Source: Alphaproteobacteria bacterium MedPE-SWcel (GTDB lineage: Bacteria > Pseudomonadota > Alphaproteobacteria > Rhodobacterales > Rhodobacteraceae). Taken from it: a DNA stretch of 50,913 bases. Where the stretch lies: positions 1 to 50,913 of the forward strand of contig MPDC01000026.1 in assembly GCA_001874255.1 (NCBI GenBank), read 5' to 3'. Made by a program: the position numbers and the translations under genes. The notes beneath the pieces are model-generated. The model saw only the letters and a list, made by a program, of their open reading frames with translations. It was not told the origin of the DNA and ran no database searches. Within the stretch, counting starts at the first letter, position 1; each line of letters starts with the position of its first letter. This document shows positions 34,455 to 44,595 of the stretch, in pieces.

Positions 34455-35503
34455 TGCCCCATCTCCGCCAGCAATCGCGCCTGATGATCCGATGTCAGCG
34501 CATCGATGATTTCGTCCAGGTCGCCCCCCATGATCTGCTCCAGCTTGTAGAGCGTCAGGTTGATGCGGTGATCGGACATCCGCCCCTGCGGAAAATTATA
34601 GGTGCGGATCCGTTCGGACCGGTCGCCGGAGCCGACCTGGCTGGCGCGATCTGCGGACCGTTCGGTATCGATCCGCTGCCGCTCCAGATCATAGAGGCGC
34701 GTCTTCATCACCTGCATGGCGATTTCGCGGTTGCGGTGCTGGGATTTTTCCGAGCTGGTGACCATCAGGCCGGTGGGCAAATGGGTGATGCGCACGGCCG
34801 AGTCGGTGGTATTGACGTGCTGCCCCCCCGCGCCGGAGGCCCGCATCGTATCGATCCTCAGGTCATTCGGGTCGATCTTGATGTCCACGTCCTCCGCTTC
34901 CGGAAGGACCGCGACCGTCGCCGCCGAGGTATGGATACGGCCGCCGCTTTCGGTCACGGGGACACGCTGCACCCGATGCACGCCGCTTTCGTATTTCAAC
35001 CGGGCAAAGACGCCGTCGCCATTGATCCGCGCGACCAGTTCCTTGAGCCCGCCAAGTTCCGTCGCCTGCTCTTCGATCACCTCGACCTTCCAGCCGCGCG
35101 CCTCGGCATAGCGGCTGTACATGCGGTAGAGGTCGCCCGCAAAAAGCGCCGCCTCGTCGCCCCCGGTGCCGGGCCGGATCTCCAGAATCGCCGCCCGGCT
35201 GTCGGCCTCGTCCTTCGGCAGCAGCGCCAGTTGCAGGCTGTGCTCGGCCTCCGGCAAAGCCGCCTTGAGGGTCGGAATTTCCTCCAGCGCCAACGCCTTC
35301 ATATCCGGATCGTCCAGCATCTCCTCGGCCTCGGCCAGATCGCTCAGAAGCTGACGATAGGCGCCGATCTGTTCCGCCACGGGACGCAGATCGGAATATT
35401 CCTTTGCCAGTCGCGCGATATCGCCGCCCGGCCCGTCGGCCATCGCCGCCTCGAGATACTGATAGCGTTGCAGGATCTGTTCCAGCCGGTCTTCGGGGAT
35501 CAT
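34451..35503 (-). CDS. prfA: Peptide chain release factor 1
   Basis: Reads UAA and UAG and triggers peptide release. 350 residues. The tripeptide anticodon region is [15 protein letters not shown] (PVT, RF1-type rather than SPF of RF2). The peptidyl-transferase motif is [16 protein letters not shown], with the Gln methylated by Prm[20 protein letters not shown] marks domain 2. The start at 35503 gives a standard N-terminus ([14 protein letters not shown]). Confidence 0.97.
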   Translation of the reverse strand: MIPEDRLEQILQRYQYLEAAMADGPGGDIARLAKEYSDLRPVAEQIGAYRQLLSDLAEAEEMLDDPDMKALALEEIPTLKAALPEAEHSLQLALLPKDEADSRAAILEIRPGTGGDEAALFAGDLYRMYSRYAEARGWKVEVIEEQATELGGLKELVARINGDGVFARLKYESGVHRVQRVPVTESGGRIHTSAATVAVLPEAEDVDIKIDPNDLRIDTMRASGAGGQHVNTTDSAVRITHLPTGLMVTSSEKSQHRNREIAMQVMKTRLYDLERQRIDTERSADRASQVGSGDRSERIRTYNFPQGRMSDHRINLTLYKLEQIMGGDLDEIIDALTSDHQARLLAEMGQ

Positions 35504-35576
35504 CTTCGGATCTGTCTCACTGTTTCAGGCGCCTCAGAGCTTTGGCGCGGGGCTTCACCTGTGATAGGCTAGAGCC

Positions 35577-35861
35577 ATGAAACATGCCAGTGCTCTTGTC
35601 TGTCTCGCCCTTCTGGTGCCTGCGGCGGCCCATGCGGATGTGACGGGCCCCGGCGGCAAGACCCTTGATTGCTATTGCACCGACAAACAGGGCAGCCGCA
35701 TTGAATTGGGCGAAACAATCTGCCTGCAGGTAGATGGTCGCATGTTCATGGCGCAATGTCAGATGTCGCTCAATGTGCCGATGTGGCGAGAGGTCCAGGA
35801 GGGGTGCCTGTCCGCGCGCGCCCACCAAACGCCGGCGCCCGACAGCCTGCCGCAGCTGTAG
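35577..35861 (+). CDS. Small secreted Cys-rich protein of unknown function
   Basis: A 94-residue protein with a clear signal peptide (MKHASALVCLALLVPAAAHA, cleavage after AHA) and a mature part of about 74 residues with five cysteines (C32, C34, C49, C61, C77), including a CYC pair. Four of them could form two disulfides in the periplasm. I do not recognise a named family. It is divergent from prfA across 73 bp and monocistronic. Confidence 0.7.
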   Translation: MKHASALVCLALLVPAAAHADVTGPGGKTLDCYCTDKQGSRIELGETICLQVDGRMFMAQCQMSLNVPMWREVQEGCLSARAHQTPAPDSLPQL

Positions 35862-35871
35862 CGCGCTCTTC

Positions 35872-35930
35872 GCCGGGCGCAGCCCGGCGCCCGGCCCAAC
35901 AGGCGGGAGATTTCGAACGAAATCGACCCG
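35872..35930. repeat. Compound hairpin element
   Basis: GCCGGGC-GCA-GCCCGGC (35872-35888) is followed by another GCCCGGC, then by GATTTCG-AA-CGAAATC (35909-35924) inside CGGG...CCCG. These dyads sit ten bases after the stop of the small secreted protein, in the 180-bp convergent space. It could be a terminator-like or REP-like element; no T-run follows. Confidence 0.6.
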
Positions 35931-35988
35931 TCGGCGGGAGCGCCCCCCTCCCGACCGGAACGCGCCGCCGATTGCTTGCGTCACCTCC

Positions 35989-36026
35989 CAGCCCCGCAAA
36001 ACAGCCCCGCAAACCAGCCCCGCAAC
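35989..36026. repeat. Three tandem copies of a 13-bp unit
   Basis: CAGCCCCGCAAAA, CAGCCCCGCAAAC and CAGCCCCGCAAC run head to tail, ending 16 bases before the stop codon of the ureohydrolase gene. Confidence 0.85.
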
Positions 36027-36041
36027 AGACCCGACGGCGGT

Positions 36042-36992
36042 TCAGCTCGCGGCCGACGGAGCGGGGAGGATGCAGAGCATCTCATAGATCAGATTCGCGG
36101 CCACCAATGCCGTATTGCCCGTGGTGTCATAGGGCGGCGAGACTTCAACCAGATCAAAGCCCACCAGGTTCACCCCCTTGAAGGCGCGGATCAGCTCCAG
36201 GGCCTGCATCGTCGTCAGCCCGCCGATCTCCGGCGTGCCGGTGCCCGGCGCGAAGGCCGGATCGAGACTGTCGATGTCATAGGAGATATAGACCGGCCGG
36301 TTGCCGATATCGCGACGGATTTCGGCCCCCATATTGTGCAGCGACCGGTTCCACAGCTCTGATGCGAGAAAATGCTGAAAGCCCCAGCCCTGCGGCTCTT
36401 TCAGGTCATCCGGGCCATAGCCAGTGCCCCGCAGCCCGATCTGGTACACTTTGTCATCCACCAACAGCCCCTCTTCATGGGCGCGGCGGAAGACGGTGCC
36501 GTGGGTCTCTTTTTCGCCGAACATCTCGTCATTCACATCAGCATGCGCGTCGATATGGATCAGCGCCACAGGCCCGTGCTTGCGGGCAATCGCGCGCAGG
36601 ATCGGCAGGGTGATCGAATGGTCACCGCCCATGGCCACGGGCAGCACATCCTGCGACAGGATCGCATCATAGCTATCTTCGATAATACGCAGCGATTCCG
36701 GCAGGTTGAAGGTGTTGATTGCCAGATCTCCGATGTCGGCAATATTCAATTGATCAAAGGGAGAGGCCCCCGTGGTCATATTGTAGGGCCGGATCATCGC
36801 GCTTTCGGAGCGGATCTGCTTGGGGCCGAACCGGGTGCCGGACCGCCACGAGGTCCCGATGTCCATCGGAACCCCCAAGATGGCCACATCCAGCCCGTCG
36901 AGCGAGGTCGCCTGCGGCAGGCGCATGAAGGTGCCCGGCCCGGAAAACCGGGCCAGATCATTACCACTGATGGGTTGATTGAACTCTGTCAT
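36042..36992 (-). CDS. Ureohydrolase, guanidinobutyrase/agmatinase-like
   Basis: A 316-residue Mn-dependent ureohydrolase that releases urea from a guanidino compound. Metal ligands are intact: GGDHSITLP, IHIDAHADVND and YDIDSLDPAFAPGTGTPE. MFGEKETHGTVFRRA, QIGLRGTGY and SPPYDTTGNTALVAANLIYEML resemble guanidinobutyrase (GbuA) and guanidinopropionase more than E. coli SpeB; agmatine remains possible. It overlaps the upstream paralog by four bases (ATGA). Confidence 0.85.
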   Translation of the reverse strand: MTEFNQPISGNDLARFSGPGTFMRLPQATSLDGLDVAILGVPMDIGTSWRSGTRFGPKQIRSESAMIRPYNMTTGASPFDQLNIADIGDLAINTFNLPESLRIIEDSYDAILSQDVLPVAMGGDHSITLPILRAIARKHGPVALIHIDAHADVNDEMFGEKETHGTVFRRAHEEGLLVDDKVYQIGLRGTGYGPDDLKEPQGWGFQHFLASELWNRSLHNMGAEIRRDIGNRPVYISYDIDSLDPAFAPGTGTPEIGGLTTMQALELIRAFKGVNLVGFDLVEVSPPYDTTGNTALVAANLIYEMLCILPAPSAAS

Positions 36993-37954
36993 CGCTCTCT
37001 CATCTTCCAGCCCAGAAGGCAGATAATACTCATTGCCACATGGGCGCCCGCAATCGCGGTGGCGCCCGTGGTATCAAAGGGGGGCGACACTTCGACCACA
37101 TCTCCGCCCTTGATATTGATGCCGCGCAGCCCCTTGAGGATCGCCTCCGCCTGCGCCGAAGTCAAACCGCCCCAGACTGGCGTGCCGGTGCCCGGCGCAT
37201 AGGCCGGATCGAGGCAGTCGATATCGAAGGTCAGATAGACTGGCCGGTCGCCAAGGATCTCGCGAATACGGCGCGCGGTCTCCTCGGGGCCGATCGCATG
37301 CACGGTGGGCGCATCGATCGTGGGCACGCCAAGAATGTCCTCGTTGGTGGTGCGGATCCCCACCTGCACCGAGGTCTCGGGATCAATGAGACCGGATTTC
37401 ACGGCCTTGTAGAACATGGTGCCATGATCGACGCGGGTGAAATCATCATCGGCCCAGGTGTCGCTATGGGCATCGAAATGCAGCAGAGACACAGGCCCGT
37501 ATTTCTCGGCATAGGCCTTCAGCATCGGGAAGCTGACATAGTGATCACCGCCGATCGCGACCGAGGCGGTATCCGTCGCCAGAATACCCCTGATATGGTC
37601 GGTCAGCGTCTCCGGAAAGGCAGGCACATTGGCATAGTCAAAAGCCAGATCGCCATAGTCCACGATGGCCAGCTCGCTCATCGGGTCGATGTCCCAGCCA
37701 TAGGGCGCATCCGGGCTCTGCAGCGCCGAGGCCTCGCGCACGGCCCGCGGACCCAGACGGGTGCCGGGGCGGTTGGTCACCGCCTGATCGAACGGAATGC
37801 CCGTGACGGCGATATCCGCATGGGTCAGATCCTTGCTGTAGCGCCGCCGCAGGAAGGAGAGCGCCCCGCCAAAGGTGTTCTCGAAACTCAGACCTTTCAG
37901 GTCCTCACGGGTGAACGCCTGATCCACCTGGGTCTTTGCGTCTTCCAACGCCAT
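36989..37954 (-). CDS. speB: Agmatinase
   Basis: Hydrolyses agmatine to putrescine and urea. 321 residues. Ligand motifs are GGDHYVSFPML, LHFDAHSDTWADDDF, DHGTMFYKAV and FDIDCLDPAYAPGTGTPVWGGL, closest in style to the E. coli SpeB branch. It precedes the GbuA-like paralog with an ATGA overlap and follows the M20 hydrolase gene by 89 bp on the same strand, suggesting one catabolic operon. Confidence 0.9.
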   Translation of the reverse strand: MALEDAKTQVDQAFTREDLKGLSFENTFGGALSFLRRRYSKDLTHADIAVTGIPFDQAVTNRPGTRLGPRAVREASALQSPDAPYGWDIDPMSELAIVDYGDLAFDYANVPAFPETLTDHIRGILATDTASVAIGGDHYVSFPMLKAYAEKYGPVSLLHFDAHSDTWADDDFTRVDHGTMFYKAVKSGLIDPETSVQVGIRTTNEDILGVPTIDAPTVHAIGPEETARRIREILGDRPVYLTFDIDCLDPAYAPGTGTPVWGGLTSAQAEAILKGLRGINIKGGDVVEVSPPFDTTGATAIAGAHVAMSIICLLGWKMRER

Positions 37955-38043
37955 ATCCGACTGCTCCCTCTTCTCGGGTTGTGGCCCTCGCCATAGCGAA
38001 AGCGGGCGGGCTTGTCATCCGAAAGCCCGCCCGGCCGCGAAAC

Positions 38044-39207
38044 TCAGACCACAGGCTGTGCTTTCTCCACCAATCGGGCAAAGAACGAGGCCCCCACCGG
38101 CGCGATATCATCGTTGAAATCATAGTCCGGATGATGCAGCCCGGCGGTCTCTCCCTGACCGAGGAACAGATAGGCACCAGGGCGGGACTGCAGCATATAG
38201 GCGAAATCCTCCGCGCCCATTTCGCGCCCCCCCTCGGCTTCGACCTGATCCGCCCCGGAGATATCGCGTGCAACATCGGCCGCGAATGCCGTCTTTGCCG
38301 CGTCGTTGATCGTGGCGGGATAACCCACCTCATAGTCCAGTTCCGCCTCGACCCCATAGGCCACGGCACAGCCTTTGACGATCTCGTCCATGCGGGTCAT
38401 CACCATGCGCTGAACCTCGGGATTGAAGGTGCGGATCGTGCCGTTGATAAAGGCGGTTTCGGGGATCACATTGTCCACCGTCCCGGTGTGGATCTGGGTG
38501 ACAGAGATCACCAGATCCTCGGTCGCATGGTGATTGCGGCTGACGATGGTCTGAATGGCCTGGGCCATGCCACAGGCGGCCATGACCGGATCCCGGGTTT
38601 CATGCGGCATCGCCCCGTGCCCGCCCAGTCCCTTTATGTGGACGGTAAACGTGTCCACCGCCGCCATCAGAGGCCCCGGCGCGGTCAGAAACGCGCCTTC
38701 CGGCAGGCCCGGTGAATTGTGCAAAGCGTAGACTTCAGCAATGTCAAAACGGTCCATCACCCCCTCTTCCACCATGATGCGGGCGCCGCCGGTGACTTCT
38801 TCGGCGGGTTGGAACAACAGCGCCACACGGCCCGCAAAATTGCGCGTCTCGGCCAGATACCTGGCCGCCCCCAACAGCATCGTGGTGTGGCCGTCGTGGC
38901 CACAGGCATGCATGTTGCCCGGATGCGTGGACCGGTACGCGGCGCCCGCAGGTTCGGTGATCGGCAGCCCGTCCATATCGGCCCGGAGCCCGATGGTCGG
39001 CCCCGCACCGCGCCCGTTGACAATCGCCACGATCCCGTTGGAGGCAATCCCACCGTGGATTTCATCGACCCCGAACCCTTCAAGGATTTCCGTGACATAG
39101 GCCGCGGTCTTCACGGTATCCAGGCCCAATTCGGGGATCTGGTGCAACCGCCGCCGCCAGGTCTTCATATCCTCAGAGAAATCGGCAATGCGATTGACGA
39201 CCGGCAT
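38044..39207 (-). CDS. M20 family amidohydrolase (hippurate hydrolase/aminoacylase type)
   Basis: A 387-residue di-metal amidohydrolase that removes N-acyl groups from amino-acid-like substrates. Motifs: RRRLHQIPELGLDT, GLRADMDGLPI, HACGHDGHTTMLLGAA (ligands), FQPAEEVTGGARIM (catalytic Glu pair), a dimerisation domain with GLGGHGAMPH, and EMGAEDFAYMLQ. AGGAG lies eight bases before the ATG at 39207. With the two ureohydrolases downstream it suggests breakdown of an acylated guanidino compound, which is inference from neighbourhood. Confidence 0.9.
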   Translation of the reverse strand: MPVVNRIADFSEDMKTWRRRLHQIPELGLDTVKTAAYVTEILEGFGVDEIHGGIASNGIVAIVNGRGAGPTIGLRADMDGLPITEPAGAAYRSTHPGNMHACGHDGHTTMLLGAARYLAETRNFAGRVALLFQPAEEVTGGARIMVEEGVMDRFDIAEVYALHNSPGLPEGAFLTAPGPLMAAVDTFTVHIKGLGGHGAMPHETRDPVMAACGMAQAIQTIVSRNHHATEDLVISVTQIHTGTVDNVIPETAFINGTIRTFNPEVQRMVMTRMDEIVKGCAVAYGVEAELDYEVGYPATINDAAKTAFAADVARDISGADQVEAEGGREMGAEDFAYMLQSRPGAYLFLGQGETAGLHHPDYDFNDDIAPVGASFFARLVEKAQPVV

Positions 39208-39269
39208 GGGGTGGACTCCTGTAAGATAGTCGGGAAAATGCACATCACCACACAAAGCAGGCAGGTGCA

Positions 39270-40091
39270 ATGAGTGACGACAGTCTGATCCACGACGAAA
39301 CGGCAGGCATCGAACGGTTGCTGAAAATCATGCAACGTCTGCGCGACCCGGGCACCGGGTGCCCCTGGGATATCGAACAGGATTTCGCAACGATCGCCCC
39401 CTACACCATCGAAGAAGCCTATGAGGTCGCAGATGCCATCGAACGCCGCTCCTGGTCCGAACTGAAGGGCGAATTGGGCGATCTTCTGTTTCAGTCGGTG
39501 TTCCATGCCCAGATGGCGGATGAGGCGGGATATTTCAATTTTCAGGACGTGGTCACCACCATGTCGAACAAGATGGTGTCGCGCCATCCCCATGTCTTCG
39601 GACAGGAAAGCCGCGACAAATCCGTCGACCAGCAGGCGCAGGACTGGGAGGCGATCAAAGCCGCCGAACGCGCGTCCAAGGCCCAGTCCGGAGCGCTCGA
39701 CGGTGTGGCGGTTGGCCTGCCTGCGCTCCTGCGGGCCTATAAATTGCAAAAACGCGCCGCTCGGGTCGGCTTTGACTGGCCCTCGGCGCAGAATGTTCTG
39801 GCCAAGATTGCCGAGGAATCGGCTGAATTGGTCGAGGCACGAGACGAGCTGACCCAGAATGAGGTCGAGGAGGAATTCGGCGACCTGCTTTTCGTGATGG
39901 CCAACCTCGGCCGTCATCTGGGCGTCGAACCAGAGGCTGCATTGCGGCAGGCAAATGCCAAGTTCACTCGCCGTTTCAAGGCGGTAGAGGATAAACTTGC
40001 GGCAATCGGAAAACGTCCGGAAGACAGCGACCTGGACGAAATGGATGCCTTCTGGAACGAGGTCAAGGACGACGAAAAATCCCGCGTCTGA
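39270..40091 (+). CDS. mazG: Nucleoside triphosphate pyrophosphohydrolase MazG
   Basis: Converts NTPs, especially aberrant ones, to NMP and pyrophosphate, and influences ppGpp in E. coli. 273 residues with two MazG repeats: the first at LRDPGTGCPWDIEQDF, EEAYEVADAI and ELGDLLFQSVFHAQ, the second at AEESAELVEA and EEEFGDLLFVMANLGRH. Both carry the EExxE and ExxD metal motifs. Divergent from the M20 gene across 62 bp. Confidence 0.95.
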   Translation: MSDDSLIHDETAGIERLLKIMQRLRDPGTGCPWDIEQDFATIAPYTIEEAYEVADAIERRSWSELKGELGDLLFQSVFHAQMADEAGYFNFQDVVTTMSNKMVSRHPHVFGQESRDKSVDQQAQDWEAIKAAERASKAQSGALDGVAVGLPALLRAYKLQKRAARVGFDWPSAQNVLAKIAEESAELVEARDELTQNEVEEEFGDLLFVMANLGRHLGVEPEAALRQANAKFTRRFKAVEDKLAAIGKRPEDSDLDEMDAFWNEVKDDEKSRV

Positions 40092-40231
40092 CCGCTGTGG
40101 CAGGCCGGAACCACCGGCAACTGCCCGCAAATCCGCCAGGCTGACAGGACGCACGGCCGTTTTGGTTTCCAGCGCTCTGGACAAGCCACCGCAGGCTTGA
40201 CACTGTCCCCGCTCAGCCAACGGAGACCACA

Positions 40232-41173
40232 ATGAGCGCGCGAAAGATCATCATCGATACCGACCCCGGACAGGACGACGCGGTCGCCATTCTGCTTGCT
40301 CTGGGATCGCCACAGGACATCGAGCTGCTCGGGATCACCACCGTGGCCGGCAATGTGCCGCTGGCGCTCACACAGAAGAACGCGCGGATCGTATGCGAGG
40401 TCGCGGATCGCACGGATGTGAAGGTGTATGCGGGCTGCGCGGCCCCCCTCGAGCGCGACCTGGTGACAGCCGAACATGTCCACGGCCGCACCGGGCTGGA
40501 CGGGCCCGACCTGTTCGAACCGACAATGCCTCTGGCGGAGCAGAACGGGGTCGATTTCATCATCGAAAGCCTGCGGCAGGAGGCACCCGGCACGGTGACG
40601 CTCTGCCCGCTCGGCCCCCTCACCAATATCGCAGCCGCGTTTCGCCGGGCGCCGGATATCATCGACCGGGTCCAGGAAATCGTGCTGATGGGCGGGGCCT
40701 ATTTCGAGGTCGGAAACATCACCCCTGCGGCGGAATTCAACATATTTGTCGATCCCGAAGCCGCCCGCGAGGTTCTCGGCTGCGGTGTGGCCATTACCAT
40801 GATGCCGCTGGATGTGACCCACAAGGCGCTGGCGACCCCGGCCCGGGTCGCCGCCTTTCGCGATATTGGCACCCGCGTGGGCAGCTTCACCGCCGATATG
40901 CTTGAATTCTTTGAACGATTCGACGTGGAGAAATACGGGTCCGAAGGCGGCCCCCTGCATGACCCCTGTGTCATAGCCTATCTGATCCGGCCCGACCTTT
41001 TCGCCGGGCGGCAGGTTAATGTCGAAGTGGAAACCTCCTCCGAGCTGACCCTCGGCATGACCGTGGCCGACTGGTGGGGGGTCACGGATCGCCGCGCGAA
41101 TGCCATGTTCATCGGCGATGTGGACGCGGACGGGCTTTTCGCCCTGCTGACCGAACGTCTGGCACGGCTATGA
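40232..41173 (+). CDS. Inosine/uridine-preferring nucleoside hydrolase
   Basis: A calcium-dependent N-ribohydrolase that splits nucleosides into base and ribose. 313 residues with the signature IIIDTDPGQDDAVAILLAL, AGNVPLALTQKNA, the GPLTNIAAA loop, EFNIFVDPEAA and HDPCVIAYL (His and Asp near the active site). Base specificity cannot be read from sequence. GGAG lies six bases before the ATG. It overlaps the following GNAT gene by ATGA. Confidence 0.93.
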   Translation: MSARKIIIDTDPGQDDAVAILLALGSPQDIELLGITTVAGNVPLALTQKNARIVCEVADRTDVKVYAGCAAPLERDLVTAEHVHGRTGLDGPDLFEPTMPLAEQNGVDFIIESLRQEAPGTVTLCPLGPLTNIAAAFRRAPDIIDRVQEIVLMGGAYFEVGNITPAAEFNIFVDPEAAREVLGCGVAITMMPLDVTHKALATPARVAAFRDIGTRVGSFTADMLEFFERFDVEKYGSEGGPLHDPCVIAYLIRPDLFAGRQVNVEVETSSELTLGMTVADWWGVTDRRANAMFIGDVDADGLFALLTERLARL

Positions 41174-41619
41174 GCGCTTCGCTGCATCTTGCAGGCCCGG
41201 ATGATCTGGACAGGCTGCTGACGCTGGTGGCCGGCTTTCACGCGGAAACCGGCATCGACAGCTCCGAAGAGCAGCGCCGGGGCGCGCTGCTGCCACTGCT
41301 CGAAGGGATTCCCTACGGCGCGATCTATCTGATTGGCCCGGCGCGGGCGCCGATCGGCTATCTCGTCCTGACCTTCAGCTGGTCCGTGGAATTCGGCGGG
41401 TTGGACGGGATGATTGATGAGTTTTTCCTGCGGCCCGCCGTGCGGGGGCGTGGCATCGCAACCGAAGTGCTGCATGCCCTGCCCCGTACCCTGGCCGAAG
41501 CGGGCATCGGCGCGCTCCACCTCGAAGTGGACCGCAGCAACGCGGCCGCCATGAAGCTCTATCGGCGTGCACATTTCGAGCCGCGCGACCAATATATGCT
41601 GATGAGTCGCAGGCTGTAA
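41170..41619 (+). CDS. GNAT family N-acetyltransferase
   Basis: A 149-residue acetyl-CoA-dependent acetyltransferase. The acetyl-CoA loop is LRPAVRGRGIATEVLHAL, followed by ALHLEVDRSNAAAMKLYRRAHFEPRD (shown by LHLEVDRSNAAAMKLYRR), the usual C-terminal GNAT pattern. I chose the ATG overlapping the nucleoside hydrolase stop. A longer in-frame reading would lie within that gene. Substrate unknown. Confidence 0.9.
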   Translation: MSASLHLAGPDDLDRLLTLVAGFHAETGIDSSEEQRRGALLPLLEGIPYGAIYLIGPARAPIGYLVLTFSWSVEFGGLDGMIDEFFLRPAVRGRGIATEVLHALPRTLAEAGIGALHLEVDRSNAAAMKLYRRAHFEPRDQYMLMSRRL

Positions 41620-41626
41620 CCCGACA

Positions 41627-42037
41627 TCAGTTCTCGGCGATCAACCCGGTTCCGCTGGCGGCGGCGATTTGCTCGTCGCCAAGCGCGAAGAGAATGGAAC
41701 AGGCCCCGTCACAGGCGTGGCCGACCGCCATCACCGTGGCCAGACGCACCCCTTGATCCTGAGCCACGGCCAGAATGCCTGCGATCCGCTGCGCTGCGAT
41801 CTCATCTCCGCCGGTGCCCGCCAGCCAGATGGCGATGGGCGCGTAGCGCGGCTCTTCCAGCATCGCCGATTCAAAGTGATGCAGAAAGGCGCCGTAGTCG
41901 ATGGCCTTGACCTCGCCATCCAGCCGCACCCCGCCCGGCACCCTGCTCCAACCGGCCTGCGCATCACGTCCCGGCAGAGCTACGGCGCCGAGAAAACTCG
42001 CGATCAGGACAGCCGTCAGTTGAATTCCTCGAAACAT
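41627..42037 (-). CDS. Short periplasmic ClpP/crotonase-like protein
   Basis: A 136-residue exported protein: signal peptide MFRGIQLTAVLIASFLGAVALPGRDAQAG, then a segment resembling the COG3904 ClpP-like group (IAIWLAGTGGDEIAAQRIAGILAV, then HACDGACSILFALGDEQIAAASGTGLIAEN, shown by ACDGACSILFALG). The chain ends soon after the putative active-site region, so it is either a minimal or a truncated version. Serine in ACSILF is a candidate nucleophile, but the canonical SAC arrangement is altered. GGAGG six bases before the ATG at 42037 fixes the start. Function unknown. Confidence 0.6.
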   Translation of the reverse strand: MFRGIQLTAVLIASFLGAVALPGRDAQAGWSRVPGGVRLDGEVKAIDYGAFLHHFESAMLEEPRYAPIAIWLAGTGGDEIAAQRIAGILAVAQDQGVRLATVMAVGHACDGACSILFALGDEQIAAASGTGLIAEN

Positions 42038-42332
42038 GACAGACCTCCAAATTCTTTCGAAGCGCCGCATTTTCAGCCTGCGGCAAGTCCATCATGTCAT
42101 GAAATCGTTACAAAAGTCATATTTGTGCAGGCTACTGGCCGCGAATCGGTCTCGGGCGGGCCGTGACTGCCCAGGGTTTAGGCCGATCCGTCCGGGTCCC
42201 GGCTGCGCCCACGAGGTCCACCCCAGCGGCGACAATCAAGCAAGGTGGCGCAAACCGGGCGCACCAAAGCGAGCTGATACGGATCTCGCCGCCGTCACGA
42301 AACAGAGAGGCCTGCCTGCCCCCGCGCGGACG

Positions 42333-42932
42333 TCAGGGGCGCAGCAGCGGCACATGGGCCGCGCGCTCCGGGTCAATGACGCCGCTCAGACGCGGATCGT
42401 CGACACTCTCGATGGCGCGGCCGTAGGGCACAAAGCCCGCGCGCCGGTAAAATCCCAATGCCTGCGCACTGTCCAGAGTGCAGGTATGGACAAAGAACCG
42501 TTTGATCTCATGCGAGAAAGCCCGGTCGAGGGCGTGCTCCATCAGCCAGCGCCCCACACCGCCACCGATCAATTCAGGGGCGAGACCGAAAAACGACAAT
42601 TCGCAGTCACCATTCTGCATCCATTCCAGTTCCAGAAGCCCCAGATCCTCACCCGATCTGCGCACCGACCAGACCTCGACCGCCGCAGATGCCAGATGCG
42701 CCGTCAGGAGATCATCCGCCATCAGCAGACGAGAGAACCACAGGTAGTCCTCGCCCACCCGGCGGTAGAGCTGCCGGTACCACTCCAGGTCGGGCGTGTC
42801 GTGCCGCAGGAGGCGCAGTTGCGGCGGGGGCTGCACGGGCCGGGCCGCCGGGCGCGTGGTCATCTCGAGATAGGTCACAACCGCCGCAATCTTTCCGGGC
42901 GCTAGATCTGTGAGGCCATCCGGCAGGGTCAT
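42333..42932 (-). CDS. GNAT family N-acetyltransferase
   Basis: A 199-residue acetyltransferase, with the acetyl-CoA region FFGLAPELIGGGVGRWLMEHAL and the C-terminal IKRFFVHTCTLDSAQALGFYRRAGFVPYG (shown by LDSAQALGFYRRAGF). GGAG six bases before the ATG at 42932 decides the start against a longer in-frame reading. The 260-bp gap on its 3' side holds no gene. Substrate unknown. Confidence 0.88.
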   Translation of the reverse strand: MTLPDGLTDLAPGKIAAVVTYLEMTTRPAARPVQPPPQLRLLRHDTPDLEWYRQLYRRVGEDYLWFSRLLMADDLLTAHLASAAVEVWSVRRSGEDLGLLELEWMQNGDCELSFFGLAPELIGGGVGRWLMEHALDRAFSHEIKRFFVHTCTLDSAQALGFYRRAGFVPYGRAIESVDDPRLSGVIDPERAAHVPLLRP

Positions 42933-43015
42933 GGGCTGCTCCGCTGAGTTTGAATTGCACGTCGCGCCTAGGTCTAGGCGCCCGGCGCGATGACGGCAAG
43001 CGCCTGTTGCGCAAA

Positions 43016-43049
43016 GAAAAACGCCCCGGCAGAAAGGCCAGGGCGTTTT
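43016..43049 (-). terminator. Intrinsic terminator of eno
   Basis: AAAACGCCC (43018-43026) pairs with GGGCGTTTT (43041-43049), with a GGC/GCC-rich loop. On the minus strand the stem is followed by TTTTTCTTT, 23 bases after the enolase stop. Confidence 0.85.
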
Positions 43050-43071
43050 CCGGTCTAGCTCTCGCCAAGGC

Positions 43072-44478
<1,407 letters not shown>

Positions 44479-44595
44479 TCACTGTCGCGCCTGTTGCCGC
44501 CCTGCCGCGACAAAAATGACGCGCCCCACAGCCGATCACCACGGCCGAGAGCCCAGACTCTTGCGCAAATTCATTAACAGAGCAAGCGTGCCGCC

